Part shown: positions 33,442 through 43,179 of the stretch, piece after piece | Position numbering within the stretch: position 1 is the first letter of the stretch | Layout: every line of letters starts with the position of its first letter | Source of the DNA: Gnetum montanum | Taxonomy: Eukaryota > Streptophyta > Gnetopsida > Gnetales > Gnetaceae | Length of the DNA: 64,000 bases | Reading direction: 5' to 3' | NCBI GenBank assembly: GCA_015680685.1 | Contig: MNCI01026561.1 | Coordinates: 1-64,000, forward strand | Translations under genes and position numbers: made by a program | The notes under the pieces: model-generated | Databases searched by the model: none | What the model was told of the DNA's origin: nothing | Seen by the model: the letters and a program-made list of their open reading frames with translations, nothing else

Positions 33442-33895
33442 TGTTATTCTTAGTCTTTCTCACACAATACTAATAAATTTTAAGATAAATTGAAGAATAT
33501 TGTAGAAATTGGCAAGACACAGAGTTATCCTATGGAAAACCTTAAGGTAAAAAACCTTAACAAAAATCAGTTCTTGGACCGTTAATAGTAACATGACTTC
33601 AAGATTAAAGCATACAGAGAATTAATGAATATAATAGAGGAATGCAAATGAGGATTGCAGCTTATGCATTGGCAATTCATGTTACAAGGATGCTCCCTTA
33701 GAGCTTTTTATATATTGCTTGGGTTACAACAATAAACCCACAAATAAAGGAGATAAGGTAATTTATTTTTGGTTAAGGGATTATATTGATAATAAAAGGA
33801 AATAGATTAATGAAACACTTAAAGAAAATAGCAATCAATGAATCATAATGGATGATAGAGAAAATCATGGTAGGATCAAGGTAGATTTACCTTCA
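33442..33895 (-). repeat. Copia LTR fragment
   Basis: The minus strand has a TATA box in caatatataaaaagctc (plus 33698-33714), a likely R region after it, and U5 containing 'accttaaggttttcc' near 33535-33550. It ends in aataaca next to the primer site. The upstream (right) limit is uncertain. No second copy was found, so this element is truncated. Confidence 0.55.
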
Positions 33896-33996
33896 ACCAC
33901 CTTATAGTTGCACACACCTAGATATAGATAGTTTATGTCAATTAGTAAATAAGGACCTTGAATTAGGTTGGCCTTTAAATCCATATGAATTACTAA

Positions 33997-34863
33997 TGAG
34001 CAACGAGATACCTGTACACCCAACCATACAAATCACAAGTGTTCACCCATGATCTGGTCAAATTCTGTGGATGGAACTAGTTGTGGCATCTAGATCGCTA
34101 TGCCTCGATCGTAGTTCGCTATCTTACCACTTGGACTAGTGGTAGCTTTGTCACGTATGGTTTAGTCCAAAGTGAGGCATATGATTTTTATTATTTTATA
34201 TTTTATTATTCTACGATTAATAATAAGTTGAAACTTAATTTATAATTAATTAAACTAATCTAATTGCTAATTAATAATCAACTACCCTAACATAAGTATC
34301 TAATCTCACTTCCCATGCACATCCTAAACACATATAATGCTACTGGGTTATCAAACGTTAAGCATTGCTGGGATTTCCAATAGTCATACGCATGCTCAAA
34401 GCGATCATACGTACGTGCTTAATTAATTAACATGCATGAAAATGTAAATATTAAGTAAGTACATGAAAAGTAATTGCATGGAAAGTAAATCTAATCTAGG
34501 TCAAAGTGCTGCAATGAATAAGAATCAATCTTGATCTTATTACTATTCATGGAATATGTCCAAGTACATTGCCACTCGAATAAGACTTTATACAATTGAC
34601 TCAGATCCACTCTATGGGCACTCAATGACTGTTCTCTAAGATTATGAAATAAAATTGTAAGAATTCGGCTCCTCTATTGACAAAACTATGAAAAACTTAC
34701 TCTAAATTGGGAGCCCAAGCACTATAGTTATAGGCCAGCATATACCCCCCAATGTCGTGCCAAGACCCCAACGCCACGTACCTAATGTCAAAGTAGATAG
34801 AAAGCAACAATTCATTAGATGTCAAGGCTCTAATGTCAAGGCTAGGCAAATGATGACTCATCA
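33997..34863 (-). repeat. Element E: solo LTR, Athila type
   Basis: A single ~867-bp LTR on the minus strand, plus start tgagcaacgagatacct and end atgactcatca. It shares with F and H the block 'cacttggactagtggtagct' and 'gtggtttagtccaaagtgag'-like sequence near 34120-34170. U3 holds repeats of 'taatgtcaaggct' (34790-34850). Bases actaa precede it at 33992-33996 and recur at 34867-34871, three bases past the end, consistent with a target duplication. Solo LTRs arise by LTR-LTR recombination. Confidence 0.8.
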
Positions 34864-35560
34864 ATCACTAACATTTTTATTTATTTATTTTTTTGAGACA
34901 AGGATGGGACTTGCTACTAAATTCATATGAACCATATTTTTTATGAGATAAGGAATGGGACCTACTAGCAGTTTTTGATCATAAGCCTCATGATCAATGA
35001 TCTATGTCTCTTTATATAACTCTCTTATCATTGTACAATTAACCAAAGCACAAAAATTTATGTGTTAGAGTGTTAGAACTAACCTATTGACACATAACTA
35101 AACACATTAAAAGGTTATGTTAATATGTAAACAAGGAGAGTTCTGCTCATAGCAACATTATTATCATCTTAGCCTTGTCTTAATAAATGTGACTTACTTA
35201 TAATTTTTGAATAGGAACTGCAAGATCTATGATCCATGTTTCTTTGTGTAGTATTCTTACCATTGTACCATAATCAAAGCACAAAATTTTCTTTGTTGAA
35301 TAGTTAGGATTAACCTAATTCCTCCATAGCTAGAGACATTAATAGTTTATATGAATATGTAAATAAGGTCCTTGAATCAGGAAACATCTTAAATCTATAT
35401 AAATCATGAAGGATTGTGTTTTTAAATAAGGAAACTTAAGACTAGCAACACAATTGCTAGACTAGCTATTCATAAACTAGACACATTAGCAATTTATGTG
35501 AATCCATAAACAATAATCTTGAAATAGTCAAGCCTCTTCAATTTAAACAAATCACTAACA
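34864..35560. repeat. Degenerate ~230-bp tandem repeat tract
   Basis: Units recur with diverged sequence: 'gatcaatgatctatgtctc' near 34993 and 'gatctatgatccatgtttc' near 35225; 'aaccaaagcacaaaaattta' near 35041 and 'aatcaaagcacaaaattttc' near 35272; 'ctagacacattagcaattta' near 35475 and a like block near 33905. Parts lie left of solo LTR E, so E inserted in this tract. No coding evidence. Confidence 0.5.
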
Positions 35561-35905
35561 ATTCTTTTTAAAAAAATCTTAAAAGACAAGGAAATTTAAG
35601 GTTGGTAGCATAACCTCTAGTCACCCACTAGGGTAGATGTGACCCTCTAGACACAAGGAAACTTGGGGATGATAGCACAACCTCTACCCCCTCACATGGG
35701 TAAATGTGACCCACTAGCCAAGAGTGTCCCAGTGTAAGGCTACTCCATTGCTGCATACCCCCACATAGTTAGATGTAACTTACTAAACAAAGTATCCCAC
35801 CACAAACCTACTCCACAATTGTAACAATCGTGAGCTTTGGCAAGTGTCAAACCCATGACCTTCCAATGAATAAATTAGTGTCCAAACCGTTACGTTACAC
35901 CTATA
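35561..35905 (-). mobile_element. Candidate tRNA-derived SINE
   Basis: On the minus strand an A-box-like TAACGTAACGG (plus 35887-35897) is followed by a B-box-like GGTTTGACACT (plus 35843-35853). Their starts are 44 bp apart, the spacing in tRNA genes. Each differs from its consensus by one or two transition-type changes. A ~250-bp body follows and ends in an A/T homopolymer tract near 35564-35590. No tRNA fold was established and no clear flanking duplication was identified. Confidence 0.4.
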
Positions 35906-37191
35906 AGTGCATCACTAATTATTGTCATGGAAGAATCTTGAAATGTAGTCTTCCTCCTGAGAGTAAAGCCATGGTGAGTCACCTATACAAACTTGGATAC
36001 TCTATTAATTTTAATTTTAAATTATGATAGTGGTTTTAAAAAAAAATCCCACAGACATTGAATCTATAGTCTGAATAAATAAACAAAACAGCAGATAAAT
36101 AAACAAAACCGCATATAAATTACCGTCCATATTCCTCTCTTCCAAAATATAACTACACAATAAATTAATGTCATTACTTCGAATTTTTACATTTATCCTT
36201 TCCCCTTTTATTTTCTTTTTTGAGTGGTGGGCGGTGTGTTGTTTGGGGTTTTTTGAAAAAAAATGTATCTATCAACCTTTCAATATGCGTTAATTTTTTT
36301 AAAAGCTTCGTATTTTTGACAATAACGCTGTCGGTTTCTCACTTGTATTTTTATTTGAATTTAAGACAGTAACGGATTTTTTAAAAAAAAACATTCAGGA
36401 CTTTTATCAGAAAACTTTAAATAGCTTGGATTTATTTTAAGAAGTGCCTGCAGCAGTTTATGACGAAAGTACAATATGCTAAGATGTTAAATTTTTCAGT
36501 TGATTGCAGGTATTTGTTTGTTCTTCCATTTAAAAGAAATCGTCACGTCCTATTGAAGGGGTGGCATCGATCAAAATAAGAAAATTAAAACCCCGCCCAA
36601 ATATTTAAGAGTTGCAGAAAGCCACAGCAAAGCCAATGCAAAGGCAAACAGAAAATATATCCAAAAAAATAAATGGCTTCCACCAAATATTATACACTAA
36701 CGAAATCCAAAATCACACACCTTCACGCCAAGATGGATACATTACTTCATATGAAGTCGAGGATCAGCTTCGTGGATCCTGTGTCAGGTTCATGATGTTG
36801 TTGTGTGAGAAAGCAAAAATGTAAGAAACATTGAGAAAGCAAAAATGTAAGAAACATTCTCGGTAGTTTGTGATGCATTATTGAGGTTTCATCATAATCT
36901 TACAGTAGTTTCATCGAAAATAAGGTACATTTTTCTCACCCCAAATAAGGTAATTTTTTTAATGACGTTTTTAATATTGAGTTTTCATCTAAGATAAGGT
37001 ACATTTGTCTCATCAAAAATAAGGTAATTTTTTTAATGACTTTTTTAAAACTCATAGTAGGTATATGTTTACTATGCAATAGATGCACAGGGTCTATGGA
37101 CTCCATAAATTTGGGTTTAAGTTTCATTATCCTCAATAATGAACTAGATCCTTGTTTATTTGCATTTTCTTCCAATCTTCTTCAATACAAT
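35906..37191. other. Unassigned AT-rich spacer with small tandem duplications
   Basis: No gene was recognised; 61- to 80-codon open frames here lack motifs. Features seen: 'ataaataaacaaaac' repeated near 36075-36110, a 26-bp tandem duplication 'gagaaagcaaaaatgtaaga...' at 36807-36858, and a ~70-bp imperfect duplication around 'aaggtaatttttttaatgac' (36905-36970 and 36980-37040). The last five bases, acaat (37187-37191), abut element C. Confidence 0.45.
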
Positions 37192-38284
37192 TGATGAAAG
37201 TGGTTACTCTAGCAGTTTATTCTAATTATTAGAGCGGTTATTATTGGAGCGGTTACTCTAATAATTAGAACGGTTATTATTGGAGTAATTACTCTAATTA
37301 TTAGAGCGGTTATTATTAAAGCAGTTACTCTAATTATTAGAGCAATTATTATTGGAGCAGTTATTATTGGAGCGGTTACTCTAATAATTATAGTGGTTAT
37401 TATTAGAGCGTTTATTATTAAACTGGTTCCTCTAATTATTAGAGCAGTTATTCTAATTATTAGAGCGGTTACTCTAATTATTAGAGTAATTGCTCCCAAG
37501 TCTTTTAGCTGGAAGTCTAGTAGTAGTCAAATAGCGAAACTCTTATAGTCTGTTTGAAAGTTAGAGTATTTTCCAAGTGCCCGCAGCAGGAGGTCAAAGT
37601 AGAGTATTTTCCAAGTGCTCGTAGGAGGTCGAAGTGTGGACGGATCTTTATTGGAGCATTGTGTACCTAAGCACACCTTGTGCATCACAATAAAGATGAT
37701 CTCTTTGATTCATTCTTATAGCACTTGAGATTTGTTTTCTTACACATTTATTTTATTTTATTTTCTTATGCATTTATTTTATTTTATTTTATTTTATGCA
37801 CTTTACATTTATGTTATTAGCGTAGCAATTCATTTTGATCAATTCAACAAATCGTTAAATTACACTCAGTACGATCAATTTGAGCATGCATGTAACACTT
37901 GGTAACCCAGTAACGATTAGCATTTGGTAATCCCAGTAGTGTTGCACTAGTTCAAGATGTGTATGGCAAGTGAAAACAAATACTGGTGTTAGGATTAGTT
38001 AAAGCCTAGTTAATGAGTAGTTAAGTTAAATTATTCACTTAGTTACCTCCCCCCTTCCCTACTAGCGCAGGACATAAAAACATAAAAGCTATAAAAATCA
38101 TATGCCTCAAGCTTACTTAACCATCCAATCATGACATACAGGTAAGCTTGGGAAGACAACGATCAAAGAACCCGTCCTTGTTCCACAAGGGCGCATAAGC
38201 ACTTAGTCCTTGGAATTCGATCGGATCATGCGTGAAACGCTCGTATTCGTATGATTGAGCATAGGGGTACCTCGTCACTCATCA
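37192..38284 (+). repeat. 5' LTR of element C
   Basis: 1,093 bp, TGATGAAAGTGG to CACTCATCA. U3 is an array of TAATTATTA-centred palindromes (37205-37495). AATAAA is at 37689-37694, and U5 carries 'cttggtaacccagtaacg' and 'ggtaatcccagtag'. A 38-bp segment is duplicated in tandem (37563-37600, 37601-37635) but single in the 3' LTR. T/A-rich homopolymer-like 'ttttattttattt' runs at 37748-37800. Confidence 0.9.
37205..37495 (+). repeat. Palindrome array in U3 of element C 5' LTR
   Basis: About eight copies of CTCTAATTATTAGAG or its A-centred form, an odd-length inverted repeat, separated by 'cggttattattggagcggtta'-like spacers. A similar set of eight is in the 3' LTR (46745-47000). The minus-strand 96-codon open frame across it is only the translated repeat. 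Confidence 0.85.
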
Positions 38285-38305
38285 TTAGTGCCGTTGTCGG
38301 GGACT
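38285..38305 (+). other. Primer-binding site of element C
   Basis: ttagtgccgttgtcggggac follows the LTR directly. It is the best preserved tRNA-Asp-type primer site in the window, differing from the tRNA-Asp complement only by G-to-A and C-to-T changes over the core. Confidence 0.8.
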
Positions 38306-38416
38306 TAGTTGTTTGTGCGCTAACTAGAACATAGGAAATCATTCACATCATTGGAAAGAACCCTTAGGGTTGATTGAAAAAATAATAAACAAGAATACAT
38401 TTCATACTAAAAAAAC

Positions 38417-40560
38417 ATGTCTCCTTTGTACGAAAGCGCCTCACTGCCTAGGTCTGAAACAAGAAACAGCCGGCTGCGTAATACACATGACATTAATACG
38501 CTAGTCCCCCAACAAGTTTGAGTGGTATATATTCATCCTGATGAGTATATACTAAACTTCACCTTTATCCTCCATCAAGACAAACAACTGCGTTGGTGAG
38601 ACTTAGAAGGTAACATAGTGTTACCTCCCAATCATTCAGTCCCAAGCATGCTTCTTCATGCTCTCACACGAATTGGCATGCTACACTTACACGCAGAATA
38701 CGTTGTGCAAGACCATGACTCAAGAGAATACCATCCCACAAAGGCACAACATCAAAGGGACTTGTAACAGGAGAGACATCATAAGTCTTTGAAGGGTAAG
38801 TGGTCCCAGGATGCCCCACGTGTCTTAAGCGAAAATGAGGGTGGTGAACCTACCTCAGGCAGTCGCCCACATAAAGATGTTCCTCCCCTTGACTTTGGCC
38901 AAGGGGTTATGTATCAGGACCTTCATTCCACTATTCATAACCCAGGTTCTGATACCCACAGGCACAAAGGGTCTGAAAAAAGGACACGAATTCATGATAA
39001 AGGTGGACATTCTAATTGCAATTGCAATCAAGGCCGAGACCGCAGAAGAGAAGGTAGCAAATACTATCATGATGATGATTCTCCTTCTTCTTCACCTTCA
39101 TCATCTCCTTCACCCTCTCCTTCAATATCAAGACAGAATCATAAAGAAAAAGACCATGGCAATAAAGGTAGGCAAAGTGGAAGTCATAGACGAAACAACC
39201 AGGAAAGGGGACGAGGCCACTCTAGAGAGTCATGACATAGAAGAAGGGAGAGTAGGGAACAATGCAGGCATCATAGATGCCATGGACAGACGATCACGAT
39301 GAACCCCTACTCGCTACTCAAAGTATGTAGACATAACTGAGCCTGTTAGAATTCCAACAAAGCACCAGAAAGATAGTAGGATCAAGAGATTAGATATGAA
39401 CAACATCCCACAATTTGAAGGGGGATACAACGCTAATCCTCAAAATCATTTACAAGAATTCCATGATGTGTGTGCCTTACAGAATGTAGAGAAAAAATGG
39501 CAAAAACTTAAGTTTTTCCCACAAACATTAGTTAAAGAAGCAGGATGGTACTGGTCTTTAGAACCAGAATCTATTTGTAGGTGGAGTACTATGCTAGAAC
39601 TATTTAATGACAAGTACCAAACGTACTCCCGAGTGTCTAACTTGCGAAAGCAAATCCAAGGCTGAAAACAAGGAGGACATGAACCCTTGGATGCTGCCAT
39701 GGACTAATACTATGCACTATTACATCATTGTCTTGGCCATGGTTATTCGCAAAGGGATCAACTATGCCATCTCGTGGATGGGCTTAGGCATGAAACGTGA
39801 AGAACCCTTGGGACTTATGCCTAAAGGAGACTATCTGAGCTTAGGTCCCATCAAATTCAAAGACTATTGGAGAAAGTTGCTAAGGAAGAAGGTGAGCTAT
39901 GAAAGAGAGAAAGTGCAGAAGAGTATAACTGAGATCCTTCCCTTCGGAAGAGGGGAGTAAAATTTTGTGAGGATGAAGAAGAGTCACCACTTGAAGAGAT
40001 GGTGAATAGGAAAACTTTGCCTATCCAAAAGATGACATCAGAAGTTTCAACAAAGGTAGACCAAATGTGGGATTTCCTAGACAATAGATTTCAAACTATT
40101 CTTAAAATAGTAGAGGAGTTTAGAGAGCAAGGTAGTGATCGTGAAAAAAGAAAAAAAAAGAGAAGCTGAACATGCATGTAGNACCCAAGGCAATTCCACC
40201 AACCCTTAACATATTATCCAAGTGGAACTCCACCACAATCGATTGAGCAATATCAATAGTGGCAACACCCACAATCATGGGAAATGCCACCACCAAGGCA
40301 ACAGTATCCTTACCGACAACTTGACCTGTATGGATATTACGTGTAGTAGCCAATCTCCCCATGTGACTCTACTAATCACGTCACTCCTCAACCTCACTAC
40401 CAAGCCCGTGAGTATTATGGAACTCCCTCTTGTAGAGGCAATATTCCACAAGCATATCATCCTTCTCATCCAGCCACATCTCTTCCACTAATAGCTCCAC
40501 TACCACCTACTCCTACCATGCAAGGTGAAATCCCTACCTAACTGCAACAATGTAACACCA
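38417..40560 (+). pseudogene. gag of element C
   Basis: ATG at 38417. The N-terminal domain has FTFILHQDKQLRW, DLEGNIVLPPN and YVVQDHDSREYHP, followed by 148 open codons (38789-39235) of basic, Arg/His/Ser/Pro-rich linker with an SPSSSPSSSP run. After a frame change, the capsid region 39396-39665 has NIPQFEGGYNANPQNHLQEF, WYWSLEPESI and FNDKYQTYSRVSNLR. Then EEYN, EMVNRKTLPIQKMTSEVS, and an acidic/coiled segment to 40170. At the N in 40182 the zinc knuckle present in A is missing. A Gln/Tyr/Pro-rich tail with stops runs to about 40560. Confidence 0.85.
40182..40182. other. Assembly seam (single N) in gag
   Basis: Compared with A 4900-5105, roughly 200 bp including the CX2CX3HX4C knuckle is missing exactly at this N, so the base stands for an unfilled gap rather than one unknown nucleotide. 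Confidence 0.7.
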
Positions 40561-40689
40561 TGAGGGCTGTTCACTCTCAACCTACTATTAGTTCCAACAA
40601 CCACATGAAGAAAATACCTTTCTTTAGAACCAACAGTCCAACCAAGCCCTTGCAATCACAAGCAGTTAACTCCTTACATGCCTCAGTAT

Positions 40690-41260
40690 CAATCAAAACT
40701 TCGGAGCCCCCTTCAACCCTCACTGCACTCAACACATACGGTCATGCTAACACATGTCATCACCGATTGGATCAAAGGTGGCCACCTTCCTAGGAAGTTC
40801 TCTGATCCTAGGAGTCCTCTAATATACTTACAGATTGATCGAAATGCTCCATGCAAGGCTATTTTGGATTCAGGTTCTAGTGTCAACTTGATTTCTCAAG
40901 AAATATAGAAGGCCTAGAACCTACCTCCATTGAAAAAGAGAAACATCCATCTAGAGTTGGCTGACCAGTCCATCACTATCCCATTGGGACTAGTGGAAGA
41001 TATTGTTACCACTATTTGTGGGTGGTTGTACCTAGCTGACTTCCTAGTGATTCAGGTAAACAACGGTACGAGGAACTTCCCAATCATAATGGGAAGAGCA
41101 TGACTAAGCATAGTTGACATACACTTAGGAATCCATGATCTTTCCCTAGAAATATCAAAGAAAAATACATTCAGAAAGATTGAGAAGAAGAAAGTTCTAT
41201 GCATCGCATACAGTGACACATGGTGTAATTGCGTGCAGAGGTCATGGTTTGTTCAAAGTA
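40690..41260 (+). pseudogene. Aspartic protease of element C
   Basis: The frame reads THVITDWIKGGHLPRKF, then PLIYLQIDRNAPCKAILDSGSSVNLIS, IPLGLVEDIVTTI, NFPIIMGRA and CNCV. The DSG active loop is intact (near 40864-40875). Stops follow QEI and MGRA. It runs into the RT linker (ICMEPTEGL near 41386). Confidence 0.8.
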
Positions 41261-41562
41261 TAGCATCTTCTACATACAATCAATGTGCACAAGTGATTAA
41301 CATACAAAGATGCCTATATGTAGCAGCCACACGATAGGAAGATACCCAGTGGATAATAGCTGATCAAGAAAGCAGCTCACTCATATGCATGGAACCAACT
41401 GAGGGTTTGAGTTATGCTTACATCAATAGCATAGATGCATTAGAGCAAGTCCACTGCCAACTTCCAAGTATTAACCTTGAAAATATCAACTAGGGGAAGT
41501 TGGAAATCCCTAAGAAATTTAAGCAGGAGCCCCTCGAGCTGAAATCATTGCCCACCAGGATG

Positions 41563-41649
41563 CAATACACATTCCTTAAAAATGAAAAATCAATAATTAT
41601 CAACGNCAATACACATTCCTTAAAAATGAAAAATCAATAATTATCAACG
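41563..41649. repeat. 43-bp direct repeat around an N (assembly seam)
   Basis: 41563-41605 and 41607-41649 are identical, separated only by N at 41606. This is the look of two contig ends that overlap but were not merged. The duplication breaks the frame between linker and RT. Confidence 0.85.
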
Positions 41650-41659
41650 CTAAGCTTAC

Positions 41660-42638
41660 TCCTCAATAAAAAGAAGAACTACTGAAGGTAATAAATAAAT
41701 GGTTGGAAGCCTTCGCTTGGTCATATCCTGAATTAACTAAAATAGTTCCTAGGATATGCCAACATAGAATTTACACTGACCCCTCCATGAAGCCTCGAAG
41801 ACAACCGTAGAGGTGATTGAACCCTAAGCTGAAGCAAGTAGTTAAGGAAAAAATCGAATAGCTTCTCAAGGCTAGGTTCATATACCCCATTGTTGATAGC
41901 GAATGGGTTAGCCCCTTAGTTATTGTGCCTAAAAAGGGAGGAAAATAGAGGGTGTGCATAGATTTCAGGCTACTAAATATGGTAACATTCAAAGATCACT
42001 TTCCATTGCCATTTTTTGACCAAGTCTTAGACACCATCGCAAGGCATTGCTATTACAATTTTTTGGATGGAAAGAGTGGATATAACCAAATACAAATAGC
42101 CCCAAAAGACTAAGCCAAGAGTACGTTCACCAGTCCTTAGGAAACGTTCACATACAAACAGATGTCGTTTGGCATGTGCAATGCCCCTGCAACATTTCAA
42201 CGACTAGTTCTAAGCATATTCAAATAGCAGATAGGGAATGGTATGGAGGTCTTTATGGACAACTTCTCCACTTATGGAGCAAACTTTGATCAAGCCTTGG
42301 ACTGGTTGGAGCAAGTGTTAAAAAGATGTGTAGAAACCAATTTTAGGCTCAACTGGAAGAAAACCCATTTGATGATCCAAGAAGACGTAGTACTACGGCA
42401 TGAAATCTCACACATAGGGATAGAGGTAGATCCTAAGAAAATCAAAATTATCCAAGGAATTATCCATCAGCTAGAAACTATCAAAGATATTCGATCATTC
42501 CTTGGACATACTAGCTACTATAGGAGATTTATTAAGAACTTTTCAAAGGTTGCCAAACCATTGGTGGAATTAATGAAAAAGGATGTACCTTTCGAGTGGA
42601 CCAGGGAATGCGAATTAGCTTTCCAAACTCTGAAATAG
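41660..42638 (+). pseudogene. Reverse transcriptase of element C
   Basis: Blocks in order in one frame: VINKWLEAFAWSYPELTKIV, LLKARFIYPIVDSEWVSPLV, VCIDFRLLNMVTFKDHFPLP, NFLDGKSGYNQIQIAP, MSFGMCNAPATFQRLV, EVFMDNFSTYGANFD and the thumb FLGHTSYYRRFIKNFSKVAK. The catalytic FMDD box reads FMDN. Open for 131 codons at 42243-42638. In-frame stops sit at GGK-stop-RVC, PKD-stop-AK, SP-stop-ETF and FK-stop-QIG, positions that carry Trp or Gln in relatives, as expected from C-to-T and G-to-A decay. Confidence 0.88.
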
Positions 42639-42639
42639 A

Positions 42640-43060
42640 AGCTAGTAGAAACACCCATTCTATAATCTCCTAACTGGTCCAAACCATTCCATATCATGAC
42701 TAACGCATCCAACTATGCCTTAGGAGTCATACTTACACAGTTAGATGACCAGAAGCGTCCTTATTACATCCATTGTGCAAGTAGAAGTATCACTGGTGCG
42801 CAAATTAACTACACTACCACAGAGAAAGAATTAATGGTTGTAGTGTTTGCACTAGAAAAGTTTAGACACTATGTATTGGGATATAAAGTATATATACATG
42901 CAAATCATAGTGCAATCTAGTTCCTCATGAATAAGCCAATGGTAAGCCCTTGTATCATACGATGGCTTGTGATCTTACAAGAGTTCGATTTAACAATGAT
43001 CGATCGCAAGGGCACCGAGAATGTAGTTGTTGATCATTTATCTTAGTTGCAATGGGAAAA
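42640..43060 (+). pseudogene. RNase H of element C
   Basis: Same frame as RT: FHIMTNASNYALGVILTQLD, YYIHCASRSITGAQINYTTT, EKELMVVVFALEKFRHYVLG, VYIHANHSAI, FLMNKPMVSP and GTENVVVDHLS. The first active-site Asp reads Asn (TNAS) and the third reads Asn (ANH), whereas B keeps both. Glu in EKEL and Asp in VDH are kept. Confidence 0.83.
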
Positions 43061-43179
43061 CAAAGAGGATGAGTATCCAATTTCTGATCATTTCCCTAAT
43101 GAATTCCTCTTTTCTGGTGTAGTGAATAATCAATCCCCCATGAAGACAAACTCATACAATAGCATTCTTACCTATCTCC

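Noticed and set aside
37205-37495. Possible CRISPR array from regularly spaced palindromic repeats
   Set aside because: The spacers are themselves repeats, the unit is short and degenerate, it lies in an LTR and recurs in the partner LTR, in a plant genome.
37209-37499. 96-codon minus-strand open frame of repeating ITALIIRVTA-like residues
   Set aside because: It is only the translation of the U3 palindrome array of element C; no independent coding evidence.
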